From Tetracentron sinense (taxonomy: Eukaryota > Streptophyta > Magnoliopsida > Trochodendrales > Trochodendraceae): a stretch of DNA of 64,000 nucleotides. Numbering within the stretch: the first letter of the stretch is position 1; every line of letters starts with the position of its first letter. A program made the position numbers and the translations under genes. The stretch lies in assembly GCA_015143295.1 (NCBI GenBank), contig JABCRI010001355.1, positions 26,129 to 90,128 on the forward strand, written 5' to 3'. The notes beneath the pieces were generated by a model, which ran no database searches, was not told where the DNA came from, and was given only the letters and a program-made list of their open reading frames with translations. Shown here piece after piece: positions 1 through 11,306 of the stretch.

Positions 1-356
1 GGAAAGTGGGTGAAAGTGGGTGTTCAGTTTGAGGGAAAGTGAGAGAAAGTGAAACCTCAACTTTCTCAGCAGTGTTTCACTTTCTCTCACTTTCACCCAA
101 AATTTATTCCATCTTTTTGAAGGAATTGTGAGAGAAAGTGAAGTAAAAACCTCACTATTCCCATTCGACCCTTTTGCATCATTATATTCCTTAAAAGAAC
201 AGGGGTAATTTTGGAATAATTTATACTTTCCCCTAACACTTTTCTCTCAAACCAAACACACAAAAGAAACTAAAATTTTCTTTTACTTTACTTCACTTCA
301 CTTCACTTTACTTTACTTTACTTTACTTTCTCCCACCCATTTACCCTCCAAACGGG
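1..356. repeat. Foldback/MITE-like inverted repeat built on GAAAGTG
   Basis: Positions 33-55 and 74-96 are inverted copies of each other (22 of 23 bases pair) around an 18-base spacer. Further GAAAGTG/CACTTTC words recur at 1-22 and 127-145, and a (TTTAC/TTCAC)n pyrimidine run fills about 280-335. The right edge near 356 falls exactly where the zinc-binding domain of the neighbouring LINE stops, so this is probably an insertion into the LINE. The left end lies outside the window. No coding sequence was seen. The superfamily is not recognised. Confidence 0.45.
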
Positions 357-951
357 ACAACAGCTATATCATTGTTGATAAACAGATGGGAAGCATTTTC
401 CATCCTGGTGTTCTCACAGCAACAAAATCTACTAACCATGGGAATTCCCAAGCCTTGAATAGCCGAATTAGTTGGAATAGTCTTTTTCATAATTTTCTAG
501 CAAAAGATTTGAATTTTTGCGGGAACAACAGGATGCCATAAACGGAAGACCAAGAATGAGCATGATTTCTCTGCCACAGATGATTCCAAGCTGATTTAAC
601 TGAAAACTTCCCGTCATAAGACTTATTCCAAATAAAAACATCTTTTTCATTTGAGGTAGCAAAACCTCCAGATTTAATATTTTCAATAGTAGAAGGCATC
701 AAGAAATGACTCACTTGAGATAAGTCTCAGTTCCCAACTGAATCGAGGATGTTCGCAATATTTGGGTTGTTAGAAGGAAGGTTTATGGCTTTATTAATAA
801 GAGCTTCCTCCCCAAACCAATGATCAAACCAAAAATTGACTGTAGACCCATTCCCAATAAGCACAGTCGAGTTGGAAAGCATGAACTGAAAAACTCCACA
901 AATATCTCTCCATAACTTTGAAGCTCCCCAGTTAGGCAAAGCGTTCCACAC
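357..951 (-). pseudogene. LINE ORF2 C-terminal region with partial zf-RVT domain
   Basis: Fragments 727-951 (with a GNGSTVNFWFDHW segment) and 468-714 (KDVFIWNKSYDGKFSVKSAW) match the region between reverse transcriptase and the zf-RVT zinc-binding domain of plant LINEs. Translation to about 360 still resembles zf-RVT (GIP-SR, then C-CE and HLF motifs) before it stops at the foldback repeat. Confidence 0.7.
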
Positions 952-1146
952 ATGAATAACACTATATTTAACTTTATAGAAACGAGACTAGAGACACTCT
1001 GAGGTGTAGACATTCCAAGCATGTTTAACTGTGAAAGCTGAAGAAAACTCTGACATTTTTTTGATGCTCAATCCACCTTCAGAATGAGGTAGGGAGCATT
1101 TTCTCCAGTTAAGCCAATGTCTCCTTTTAGAGAATTCCGAATTGTT

Positions 1147-2447
1147 CTAGAAAAAATTTGCAATAGAGGAATCAATAGAAGAACTGATGCTAGCAGGGAT
1201 ATGAATTCCCGATAAGATATAAGTAGGAATGGAAGATAAAACATGTTTAATCAGAATCAAATGCCCTCCTATAGAAAGAAGCTTCTCAGACCAACCAAAA
1301 ATACGCCTCTGAATTTTCTCAATCAAAGAAATAAAATAAGACCTTTTCTGCCTACCTTTGAATAGAGGCACACCAAGATAAGTGAATGGAAATTGTTTGA
1401 ATTTAACTCTAGTGTTGATAGAAATGGCCCTCTTTCTGGAAATAGGAAGCTTTTCCTAACAAAACATCAAAATTTTTTGTATGTTAATTTTTTAACCAGA
1501 AGAAGCTTCATAGATAATTAAAAAATCAACAATTCTTTTCAAACTTCTAGATCTGCCATTACAGAAAATCAGGGTGTCATCAATAAATAAAAGGTGAGAG
1601 ACCAGAAAACCATACCTCCCAATATTGAAGGAGCAGGATTGATTAGACAAAATATCTTTAAGACCTTTGCTAAGAATATCTTCAGCCAAAATGAAAAGGG
1701 CAGGAGATAGAGGATCTCCCTACCTTAAGCCTCTCGAGCTTTGAAAGAATCCATGCAAAGAGCCATTAACAATGATGGAAAAACATAAATTATTAATGTA
1801 GCCCTTTATAAGTCTCATAAAGTCTTCACAAAACCTGAACTGTTAAAGGAGTGCCAAAATAAATCCCCACTCCATACGGTATAGGCTTTCGCCATGTCCA
1901 GCTTGATAATTAAATTACCTCCAAAAGTTTTCCTATCAATTTCATGGACCATTTCTTGAGTGATTGTGATGTTCTCTGTTATATTTCTACCTTTAACAAA
2001 AGTGTTTTGCTCCTCTGAAATAATCATAGGAAGAATTTTCCCAAGGCGATTAGCAATAACCCTCGAGAAAATCTTGTACAGAAAATTACAAAGGCTGAAT
2101 GGACGATAATCAGCAAAGGTAGCAGGGTTATCACATTTGGCAATTAAGGCTATTGCAGTAGCATTTATCGATTTTGGATTGCGAGGGTCAGAAAAAAACT
2201 GGAGCACATCATTCATCAAATCTTCTTTGATAATATCCTAGCATTCTTGATAAAAATGACCATCATAACCATCCAGACCCGAAGCACTGTCAGCATCCAT
2301 GCTAAAAACCACTTTCTGAACCTCCTCCAAAGAGGGATAAGAAACTAAGTTACAATTATCTTCCATCGAAACCAGAGAAGGAATGAGAGTTAAAATTTGA
2401 TCCTCAATTGTACAGTTATCAGAAAATAAAAGTGCATGAAAATACAC
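1147..2447 (-). pseudogene. LINE ORF2 reverse transcriptase remnant
   Basis: The order of motifs on the minus strand is: a VQKVVFSMD/ASGLDGYDG segment (2238-2447), then IALIAKCDNPATFADYRP and KLDMAKAY (1815-2219), the catalytic region as LFIDDTLIF (1492-1689; the family usually has an ADD motif, so the Ala is changed to Ile), and the post-catalytic GWSEKLLSIGGHLILIKHVL segment (1147-1371). Stops and frame changes separate all pieces. The enzyme is inactive. Confidence 0.85.
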
Positions 2448-2492
2448 GACCGCCTCTGAAGCTATGCCCTGAGAATCTTCTATCCAAATACC

Positions 2493-3618
2493 CTAGGAAT
2501 TCATTATTTTTTGGATACTATTTGTTTTCCTTTTTTGGTTGACAACTGCATGAAAATATTTTGTATTATTATCCTCTTCCTTCAGCCATTTTATATGAGA
2601 TTTTTGCCTCCAGAAAATCTCTTCTTGAATAAGAACTTTTTGAAGCTCATCTTTAAGAGATAAAAGCATATTTTCCTGTCTATCATCCCAGTCTTCCTGA
2701 AGAGATATCTCAGCTACACATATTTTTTCCTCCAGATCTTTAATCTTGGAAAAAATATTCCCAAAGACCTCTTTGTTCCACCCCTTAAGAGATACCTTGA
2801 CTCTTTTAAGCTTAACAAAGAAAGATAAAATGGGGTTAGCTAAAACAGGCAAACTCCATGAATCCTCTACTAACCTTTTAAACCTTGAATGAGAGATCCA
2901 CATCTTTTGAAAATGGAAAGAAGAAGGACGGCGAGAAGCTTCCAAACTAAAATTCAACAGAAGAGGAGCATGATCTGAGTTCAGCTGAGATAAATGAGTG
3001 ACTTGAATATTTGGAAATTTGAATTCCCATGTAGCATTATACAAAATCCTATCAAGTATGGCATAGATTCTATTATTCCCCCTTTGATTGTTACACCCTG
3101 TGTGTTTATTTCCTTTAAACCCCGCATCAATAAAACCAAATAAAAGAACAAAACTCTTCAATTGATTGCAAATTTGCATCCCTACCTCCCAGTTTCTCAT
3201 CTGAAGAAGCAATGGCATTAAAGTCTCCAACTATAAGAAGAGGTTCATCATAGGAAGATAGGTTAATGGTCAGGTCATTCCATAAAGACTGTCTATCCTC
3301 CCTAACACATTTATCATACACATAAACACATCGAATAACATCAAAACCCTCAACAATAACATCGACTATAATCACTTGATCCAACGAAGCAATAAGAGAA
3401 ACCTTAATAAAGCCTTTCCAAAGAAGCCAAATTTTTGGGTGAGCTAGGTAGTCAAATAAACCCAGCACTTTGCTAAGTGGCTGAAGTTTGTCAGAAGGTT
3501 GCATAGGTTCCATTATAGCAATCATTGAGATATTATAGATCTTAATCATCTTCTTTAGTCTGGCCTGAGAAGCTAAATTTCCAACCCCTCTAATGTTCCA
3601 AGATAGGAAGCTAGACAA
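2493..3618 (-). pseudogene. LINE ORF2 endonuclease domain remnant
   Basis: The fragment 3127-3618 starts with SFLSWNIRG and contains VGDFNA, typical of the exonuclease-endonuclease-phosphatase fold that nicks the target DNA. The fragment 2493-3230 continues with DRILYN and NSDHAPLLLNF, matching the DR and SDH motifs at the C-terminal end of this domain. The two pieces overlap in different frames, so a frameshift lies at about 3127-3230. After the SDH motif comes the helical linker seen before the reverse transcriptase in plant LINEs. Confidence 0.8.
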
Positions 3619-3892
3619 TTAAAACTAGTGGGTTTTCTTCCACAACTGGAGCAACTGCTCTAGATCTTGTGATCATTGATGAAGGGGGAATGTCTTTTTT
3701 CATCTTTTTATTATTTCTCCCTTCATCATTCTGTTCTAAACAAAAATTAAATTTAGATAATCCGTCTGGAAACTCTTTTGAGTCTTCAATAAAGGTATCT
3801 TTCGCCTCAAATATGGGATTATCTAGATCATCATGGAATTCTACTAAGGCTGAAGATAACTATAAAATATCATAATCAGTTTTTCTATTTTT

Positions 3893-4875
3893 CTAAATTC
3901 TTACCTGAGCACGTTGAAGAAGGATTCTCAAATTTGGGATAGAAGGAACACTGAATTCCAAGGGGTTGTGATCTATTGGAATACCTGTATTAGAACCGTC
4001 CTTAGCAAAGCAAGAACGAGAGTTGAGCTCATTATGAGAGACTTCCCCTCTGAAATTCAAATTCACTCGATACAGATCATCCAAGCTTCCATACATTAAA
4101 ACCACGGGTTCAATCTCAGCTTCGACTACAGATTCCTTTAAGTCCTCAGCTTCTGTCATTGTGAATCTATCCAACTAGGGACTTTTTTCCAAAGAACTCT
4201 TCTGTTCCATCATCTTCACACGAGATAACATTGATTCTGTATTAAAATGATCTTTCTCTTGAACCAAAAAAACATTAGTGGTATAAACCAACAATGGAGA
4301 AGGATCCTTCGGTTCGACTAACAGCCTCTCTGATTCCAAACCTTTTTTTAAAACAATTTCTGAAGATACTTCATTTATAGAATCCTTCCCAAGGGCATTG
4401 AATTTATTAGAAACTTCTACAACCGAACTGAGATTTGTTTCTAATACCTCCAGAGGTATATCAATTTTCTGTTCCTGATTTGGCAATCTCCTCCCAAAAG
4501 ATTTAGCAACCCATATGTGCATAGGTTCTGATGGTTTTTTATTTTTGGCCAAATCTTCAACAGTTTCCTTCTTTGATGCTTCCTTAGGACAATACGTTGC
4601 CATCTACTGGAATTTCACATTCCTAACTAGAATCTATGGAGCTTTTCTTTACTAACATCAACCTCCACACAAATCCTAGCCAAACTAGGTCTGCTTAAGT
4701 TCTGAGTTGGTCCATCCACAAGAAGAACTCTCCCTACCAAACTCCCTATTGAAGAGAGATTAGTAGGCTTAATAAAATTTAATGACAGCCAAGGGAGGTT
4801 AATCCAAATCAGCACTAGTGGTGTCTCCTGTCCAGATCTGAAATGAGGAGACCAATTAATAAATCGAACCAACTT
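3893..4875 (-). pseudogene. LINE ORF1 remnant (DUF4283-like)
   Basis: The first fragment (4627-4875) has the pattern of the DUF4283 domain of plant LINE ORF1 proteins, including a segment with IWINLPWLSLNF and a following GRVLLVDGPT-like stretch. Downstream fragments at 4175-4603 and 3893-4174 are hydrophilic and acidic, like the poorly conserved C-terminal half of such proteins. An apparent start codon at 4884 is contributed by the inserted LTR and is not real. In the family this protein binds nucleic acid in the retrotransposition particle. The true N-terminus was separated by the LTR insertion. Confidence 0.65.
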
Positions 4876-4934
4876 TGTAAGCACCCAATTTTTACACCCC
4901 TTTAATCATGGTTAAACATCTTAACCATAGTTAA

Positions 4935-5045
4935 TTCACTAACCCTAGGATAAACCCTAACCCTAGGTAAAGCCAAGTCAAACCCTAGGCCTAACCCTAG
5001 GTAAACCCTAGGCCTAACCCTAGGTAAACCTTAGTCTAATCCTAG
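4935..5045. repeat. CCCTAGG-rich short tandem repeat in the Tat LTR
   Basis: Units of AACCCTAGGCCT / AACCCTAGGTAA alternate several times. The CCTAGG core is palindromic. It superficially resembles telomeric repeats, but the (CCCTAAA)n register is not kept. Confidence 0.6.
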
Positions 5046-5158
5046 GGCCCAAAAACCCCAAATCCGAAGCCAAAACCCTCTGTGGGCCCAAGCATAGGCC
5101 TACAAACCCTTCAGACCAGTTGGTGTGGGCCCACTTTAAAATTTTTGAATTTTTTTTG

Positions 5159-6474
5159 AATGGCGGTAATATCATTACCGCCATTTCTAATTTTAGTAAT
5201 TTCTACAATGAAATTAGGCCAATGGCAGAAGGGTTGAACCCTGTTTAGCAAGAAACCAGAAATGTATTACTGCCATTTCTAATTTTAGTAATTTCTACAG
5301 TGACATCAGGCCAATGGCAGAAGGGTTAGGCCCTGTTTAGCAAGAAACCAGAAATGGCGGTAGAACCTCTATCGCCATTACTAATTTTTCAGTGTAGAGT
5401 GCAACTGGCACCCCCTGGCCACTGCAGCTCTGCCCCCTAGGGTTCTCAACCTCTCCTAACATCCTCTAAGTACCCCTGGGTCCCCTCCATCCTATTTAAA
5501 CCCCCCAACCTCCAAGCTTCTTGAACATTCCAAAATTTCAATATCAAACCCCTGGTGGAGTTCGGCCAGCTCATCTCCAACATCCCTCAGCTTGGTCATT
5601 CACCTGAGACCACACCCTTAGCCATCCAGAAGCTACCCAGGCCTGCCTCACCTTCCACCACCTTACACCACCACTGTGCACCTCGCCTCCACCACCGAAG
5701 GAGCTGTAGTAGTAGGGTAGGACTCCCTACCCCTGGTCCTTTTACCTTAAAGCTATGTAAAGCCCCTAGTCCTATTCCAGGGGTCATTTCTCTTATGTTT
5801 TATTGTTATATAGCCAAGGATAGAGGTCCCCCTGCCTTCCTCATAATCATGGGGGAACCCCCTTGAGGTTCTTGAGTTCGGGTACAAGACCCCATTGCAT
5901 GGCATACATCCCTCGAGTTTTGGGAGACCCTCAGTCCATGAGGGATCCCTTGGATGTGCCCAGTCTCCACCCTAGAGGGGAGAAATTCATTTTTTGGGAA
6001 ATGCCAGGAATGGCGGTAATCTCAGTACCGCCATTCCTGGGGTTTTGATTATAGTATCTTGGACACTCATTTAGGTTGGGCCCTAGTCCATTCCAGGGCC
6101 ATGGTTAGACTCCTCAGACCCTTAACTCTCTACCTTGGTCCTTCTAGGGTCACCCTATCTCTCTAACCATAGTTAAAAATAATAGAGAAGTAGACTGTCA
6201 AGAATGGCGGTAGACAATTATAAGTTCCCATTTGTAGTGTGTTTAGGCCTACTATAGGCCCATTTTAGAGTCCCCTGGGCCCACAACAAGCCTAGGACAT
6301 TCATGGAAGTCCCATCTTCAACTCTCAGGATCCATAACCCCAGGGGTGTCACCCTTAACCAACCCCAGACCTACAAAACCTTGTACAGGAAAGCACTGTT
6401 AATGGCGGTAGTCTGTCTACCGCCATTCCAAACAGTGACGGTTTTGGAATGGTGGTAAAAATTTTACCGCCATT
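5159..6474. other. Array of short hairpins with stem AATGGCGGTA/TACCGCCATT
   Basis: At least five inverted repeats share this stem: 5159-5185 (12-bp arms, 3-nt loop), 5353-5379 (near perfect), 6004-6040 (15-bp perfect arms, 7-nt loop), 6394-6437 (11-bp inner stem plus a 7-bp outer stem CACTGTT/AACAGTG) and 6448-6474. A single unpaired arm is at 6203. All lie within the 5' half of the Tat LTR. Their role is unknown. Confidence 0.8.
5181..5363. repeat. 92-bp tandem duplication in the Tat LTR
   Basis: Two copies start at 5181 and 5273 (CCATTTCTAATTTTAGTAAT...). Each has a GGCCAATGGCAGAAGGGTT block and a GTTTAGCAAGAAACCAGAAATG block; a third, truncated copy begins near 5375. The copies differ by a handful of substitutions. 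Confidence 0.8.
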
Positions 6475-6625
6475 ACCAATCTTCTGTATATATGGGCTTT
6501 GCACAGGGCCCAGACCAGGTAGGAGGCCATTCTAGGCCCTACCATGCTATCTGGGCCCATCCTGACCTACCTAAACCATTTAACTGGGGTTAACTCAATC
6601 CCGATTAACTTTTAACCATGGTTAA

Positions 6626-8057
6626 TGTGACGCCCTGAACCTGTGCCTGAGGAATCAAGTTCCAAGACGCATGCTCGTTCGTCATAACCATGCATGCGGA
6701 AGACTTTACTCACGAAAATACGGGAATTTTTTAACTTTACTTATGAACTTACATAAACAATAACAACTGGTCATCACAATAACTCATCATAAACAAATGC
6801 GATACCTCACTGGCTACCATAGCCCTTACTTTCTACGTCACAACTGCGCCAGAACACTTTCTAGACCCTATCAAGCTATCCACTTCAGAATTTGAAAACA
6901 TGAAATGAGAGGAGTGAGCCATAGAGCCCAGCAAAATCCACAATCCATCTAGATTATTTTCCACCTAGTAATACACATCAGAATGATATGATAATATCGC
7001 TCAATTTCTATATTACAATAGTAAATAATATCGTAAATCATGACCCGATATCACCCAGAGTTATTTCACTCTAATCGAGGTTCCCAACCTCCAAATATTT
7101 TCCATTGTCAAATTCCTCCAATATCAACTTCTCTCTACACGCAAATTGAGACATTAGGAAAAGAAACAGACGTCGCCAGCGCGTCGGGAACGCTAAAAAA
7201 CCCCAAGGGGACCTCCTTTTTCCTTTCTCTCTTCCTTTCTCTCTCCTCTATCTCTCTCTTCCTTTCTCTCTCCTCAGTTTCTCGCTCTAAAAAAACCCAC
7301 GGTCTCTAGTTTTGAATGAACACTAATGAGGAGCTGCCCTTCTTTTATATAGACATTTGGGTGGGATGAGATCATGTGCAAAAGCACAAGACCATAATGG
7401 TGTGGAAAGTGGTTAGTTGACCAAGTCAACCACTTTGACACTTTGACTGATTTTTCGATTTTTCCGCACTTATGACCTCCGAAACTCTACTACATAAAGT
7501 TCAATTTTGATGAAACTTTAGGTGACCGAACTTGGGGCAATCCGACACCTATTGTAAAATTTTCTGGCAAAAATACTGAGTTTTGACAGTAAAAAGTAAT
7601 TTTGGAAGAAAACTGTAAAACCCACTAATTTCTTGATTTCGGACACAAAACATGTTGTCGTTTCTTCATATGAGATGATGAACTGACGAAACGACAAACT
7701 GTCATCCTCATGACTGACCAGCATGCTGTGGTACCAACCGCACAGATTTCTATTAGAATCTCCAATAATTATGGAGTCCCACTAAATTCCAGAAAATCTG
7801 AAATTTCCTGGTTTTCTCGATTTTCTTACATTTCAGAACCCCACGGTCTCGCGAATCGATACGTGACTGAACTGGAACGATAGATGATCGTCCAGATAGT
7901 CGACCCGCACATTGTGCATGATTTTTGAAGAAACTAGTACAATTCAATCCCGAACAAACCCCATTTTTTACCAATTTAACAAATAATTAACTAATTAATC
8001 TCCATTAAGGACCCATAAATGCATAATTTTATTATATTAAAATTCTGGGTCGTTAAT
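6626..8057 (-). mobile_element. Solo LTR of a Ty3/gypsy (probably chromovirus) element, TSD GTTAA
   Basis: It is flanked by GTTAA at 6621-6625 and 8058-8062. The plus-strand start is TGTGACGCCC. The other end, read on the minus strand, gives (AT)TAACGACCCAGAATTTTA, resembling the TGTAACGACCC start of common plant gypsy LTRs with the terminal bases mutated. There is no internal region, so this is a solo LTR left by recombination. It is 1432 bp and AT-rich; only chance ORFs were seen, and the conserved LTR small ORF of the other families is not present. Confidence 0.75.
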
Positions 8058-8467
8058 GTTAAGACCTCCTTAACCCTTGAAAAAATCTAAAAAAATACTA
8101 AAAAACCTCAAAACTTGCTGTGAGACCAAAAAGTATTTCTTTGGTCATTTTTACCATGGTTAGTAGCCCTATATCATGACCCAAAACCCACCCTAAGAGT
8201 TAGAGTGAATCTTGGACGACTTATCATGACTTACATGACTTGTTTGACAAACCATCCTGCAAAATACACAGAGCATATACAATAGAGGACATAATAGCGG
8301 AAGCATTAATTTAACATAGCACAACAGAAGACCAACCAAACCTCTAAGTATGTATACATGATCCAAGTTTTGTACAAAAAGGAAAACAAAAGAACGTGCG
8401 GACATGCCCACCAAAATACATGAATATAATCTCTTAAGCTCACCCATAATCACTCAGAATCTACCAC

Positions 8468-8587
8468 CTAGTAGTAGCCTTCTACAGGAGGTTCCTCCAT
8501 AGGTTCCTTAACGTACTCCTCTTCTACCCAATGGCCAAGAGCACAGATGTCGAAAGGAGCGGCAGCTCCCTCAGTACTTGCCGACAT
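8468..8587 (-). CDS. Conserved LTR small ORF, 39 codons (solo LTR copy)
   Basis: ATG is at 8587-8585 and TAG ends at 8468. The peptide starts MSAS, has a GAAAPFDIC segment, the core WVEEEYV and ends EEPPVEGYY. Compared codon by codon with the copy at 17012 there is no indel; 12 codons differ synonymously and 9 differ in amino acid, which is more synonymous change than expected for non-coding DNA. An in-frame ATG six codons upstream (8605) lies within the conserved GCTGAG...CTCAGC hairpin. The product would be a small acidic Pro/Glu-rich peptide with no membrane segment; its function is unknown. The ORF is still open although this LTR's termini have decayed. Confidence 0.55.
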   Translation of the reverse strand: MSASTEGAAAPFDICALGHWVEEEYVKEPMEEPPVEGYY

Positions 8588-8925
8588 AAATGTACAGCTG
8601 AGCATGAAATACTCAGCGTGTACCAAATGCTAACCAACAGTCACAGCATAACAATAATGATATATAAAGCAGGAAGCAGTTCATAAAATAACAGGAAAGT
8701 AAGCAGTTTATATTTCATGCTTGCATCATATAAAAGTCGGGAAAACTCTTGAAATCATCGTGTTCTTGACGTGACTTGAAAACACTCTTGTCGTATTTGA
8801 AAAATTCTCTTGTCATGTTCTGTCTTGCTTCACTTGTCATATCATGCGTGTCATGTCGTGTCATGCATGTCATGCGTGCTTACTTGGAATTTAACATGCT
8901 CATGCAACTTGTGAGGTACACTTGC

Positions 8926-9068
8926 GAGGGAGGGGAGACCCTTCTTTAAATGAGATGCACTTACGAGGGAAGGGAGACCCTTCTTTATATGAGATGCACT
9001 TGAGAGGGAAAGGAGACCCTTCTTTCAATGATATACAACTTGTGAGGGAGGGGAGACCCCTCCTTCAA
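8926..9068. repeat. About 39-bp minisatellite in the solo LTR
   Basis: Four imperfect units each contain GAGGGAGGGGAGACCCTTCTT followed by a GAGATGCACTT-like spacer (starts near 8926, 8965, 9004 and 9044). They occupy the slot where the other Tekay-related LTRs of the window carry unrelated minisatellites. Confidence 0.75.
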
Positions 9069-10015
9069 TCTTGAAAGGAGGGAAGTGTAAACCCCCTCAT
9101 GTGACCCCCTCATGTGAAATGCTTGTTTTTGTTCTTGTCAAAAGCGAGACAAAACATATCACAAGATATGTCCTACCTCTAAAACCCTCATTCTTGAAAA
9201 CACCGGCAAACCATGTCATTTATGTCGTACTCGTGAAATCGTGTACATGCTTTCACTTGAAATTAAATATGACATTTGGGATTTCAACAATACATAGGAT
9301 ATCATTAATTTCAACAAGTAAATATTCATGCCATTTAGAGAAAGCAATTAATCACACTATCATAAACTCTAGCAATTCCATACGCTTTTAAGCCTGCATT
9401 TCTTGATTTACAACTCATTTTCTTCACCTTGCCATTTCATCAAACATGTGGTGTGTACATTATTTGTTAAGGCCTATACCATGCTTTTCTAGGTGGGTTT
9501 ATGTTCACAACATACATGTGTATTCATTATTGGTACAATACCCTTCCCATTTCATTCATCACAACACATCTACACGGCATCCATTGCCCATCATCCTCCA
9601 TTCATCCATCCCATAGCATTTACACAATTAGATAGTAGAGTAAAAATCATAAAAAGGAAGAAAAGAAAAAAGAATGCGAACTAGGAGGGTAGCATAAGGT
9701 ACCGACCTTGATAAGGGGAGGAAAACCCTCCAAAACGTACGTGGAGTCGCTGCCCTAGCTTAGAGAACGTGACCCTCACTTGCTTGGAGTTGGATTTGAA
9801 GAATCCAAGCCTTGAGGTGAGATCTAGGGTCCTTAACTCTTGATTCCTTCTCAAGTGGAAACCCTAGGTTAGAAACCCTTTTATCCTCTCTCCCTTTCTC
9901 TCAAATACTCTAAGTGTGGTGAATGAGACCCTCAAGGTTCGAGGAAGCCTTAATAAGTAAGGGTGTAACGTCCAAAGATGAAAAAGCCCTTAATGAAATT
10001 CTGTAAAACGCGATA

Positions 10016-10235
10016 TATCGATCGATCGGTGGTTAATACCGAGCGATCGGTCGCCTACCGAGCAACCAGTGTTTTGACCGATTGATTAAAAACATGCTCT
10101 CTGGAATTTTTCCCCATACAAAAAAGTGCACCAGTCGATAACTACCGATCGATCGGTTGTGGGCCGATCGATCGCCAATATGGACCGAGCGATCGGTTAT
10201 GGACCGATCGATCGCTCTCGTGACTGAACGATCGG
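10016..10235. repeat. CGATCG palindrome cluster in the solo LTR
   Basis: CCGATCGATCGG and variants such as CCGAGCGATCGG recur about eight times. Several are full palindromes. The same cluster is at the equivalent place in every other Tekay-related LTR of the window. Confidence 0.8.
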
Positions 10236-11288
10236 TTCTCTGCAGGTTTTGACACTAAGTTCATTTTTCACCCATTCCTACTACTTGGACTTATCCTACT
10301 TCCCTTTTGACCTCTTCTAAACATGACTAGGACTTTTTCAAGGCTTATAGACATTATTAAATAATTTATTTAATTAATTATAGCATTCTTGAAACAATTT
10401 TCAAAGTTTCAAATTCTCATTTCATGAAAATGGAGATTACAAAGGTATCATGCCTTGATACACATTCTAAGGCATATACAAAAAGTTCTAGGGTTCTATA
10501 CCCTAACCATGGTTGACTTACCCCTTTAACCCTGATTAGTAACCCTAACTCTAGTTAAACTCTCTTTTGGCTTACCGGGCCTAAATCTTTTAACCTACCG
10601 GGCTCACCCTTGGCTTACCGGGCCCAACCTTATTACCCTCAATTGTGGTTAGCAATCCTAACCATGGTTAGTTTGACCCTTAACCCCAATTAGTAACCCT
10701 AACCTTGGTTAAATCCAACCTTGGCATACCGGGCCTAAATCAAGTCTACCAGACTTACCCCCTTGGCCTACCAAGCCTAATCCTAGTTTACCGGACTAAT
10801 CCTTAGTCTGCCGAACTAACCCACGGCCTACCAGGCCTAAAACCTTACACTTGACCAACCCGTTCAACCAAACCCTCGCCTCCGGACTAGATCCTTAGCC
10901 ACCCTTGGTGCATACACACAGATCCCTTAGCCTTGGCACGGACTTATGTGCTAGAACTACAGTCTAATCTCACCTTTATGAGTACGTAGGCAACCCAACC
11001 CAGGTTCGACCCGAGTTAACTTTCTCTTTCTTGGGTTAGTATTACTTTTAATACTTAGGCATTTGAATACAACTTAACTTTAATTTGTCTTAAACCTAGA
11101 AAGTATGTAATCATTGTAAAATGAGCGTCTCGAAGTGCCTAACACCTCTCCCGTACTTAACCGAACCTCTTACTTAGAACTCTCATGTAGACTAAGACCT
11201 TATCCACAACCCGGGGACTTATCCCTTCTGAATTAATAGGTGGTGACTCTCAACTTATACTCGTGAGTAAACTCCGTGCTTACAGCTC

Positions 11289-11306
11289 TAGCGACTCTGT
11301 TGGGGA
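11289..11306 (+). other. Primer binding site (tRNA-Arg type) of the Tat/Ogre element
   Basis: The 18 bases TAGCGACTCTGTTGGGGA start four bases after the LTR end. They match, with small changes, TGGCGACTCTG..., the complement of a plant tRNA-Arg 3' end used by Tat/Ogre elements. Confidence 0.65.

Larger units (their letters stand above)
357..4875 (-). mobile_element. Decayed L1-type (plant LINE) retrotransposon, interrupted at both ends
   Basis: Read on the minus strand, fragments occur in the order of a plant L1 LINE: an ORF1 DUF4283-like domain, an AP endonuclease, a reverse transcriptase and a zf-RVT domain. All are spread over several frames with many stops. The right edge (4875/4876) is where the Tat/Ogre LTR begins, inside the ORF1 domain, so the LINE 5' part was displaced. 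The left edge runs into the foldback repeat inside zf-RVT, so any RNase H domain and poly(A) tail are outside the window. It cannot transpose. Confidence 0.85.
8172..10500 (-). mobile_element. Solo LTR of a Tekay-related element, TSD CCCTA
   Basis: It is flanked by CCCTA at 8167-8171 and 10501-10505. Read on the minus strand it follows the layout of the LTR of the intact element at 15081: palindrome cluster (10016-10235), minisatellite (8926-9068), hairpin plus small ORF (8468-8587) and an end resembling GGGTGGGTTTTGGGTC. Both terminal dinucleotides have decayed by transitions. It is 2329 bp, against 2341 bp for the intact family's LTR. It sits inside the Tat LTR. Confidence 0.85.
4876..11284 (+). 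mobile_element. LTR of a Tat/Ogre-like Ty3 retrotransposon, containing two nested solo LTRs
   Basis: The LTR starts TGTAAGCA at 4876 and ends TGCTTACA at 11284, giving perfect 8-bp inverted termini. It is followed after four bases by a tRNA-Arg-like primer binding site. Without the two nested insertions (6626-8062 and 8172-10505, counting one TSD copy each) it is about 2.64 kb. It is rich in internal repeats: CCTAGG blocks, a 92-bp tandem repeat, AATGGCGGTA/TACCGCCATT hairpins, AACCATGGTT palindromes and CTTACCGGGCC blocks (10560-10830). It interrupts the LINE. The right-hand LTR is not in the window. Confidence 0.75.

Noticed and set aside
4935..5045. Interstitial telomere repeat
   Set aside because: The words are AACCCTAGG with palindromic CCTAGG, not an uninterrupted CCCTAAA array, and they are part of the Tat LTR.
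5555..6048. ORFs of 103 and 61 codons
   Set aside because: They lie in the Tat LTR, have skewed composition and no recognised protein; the shadow frame is open too.
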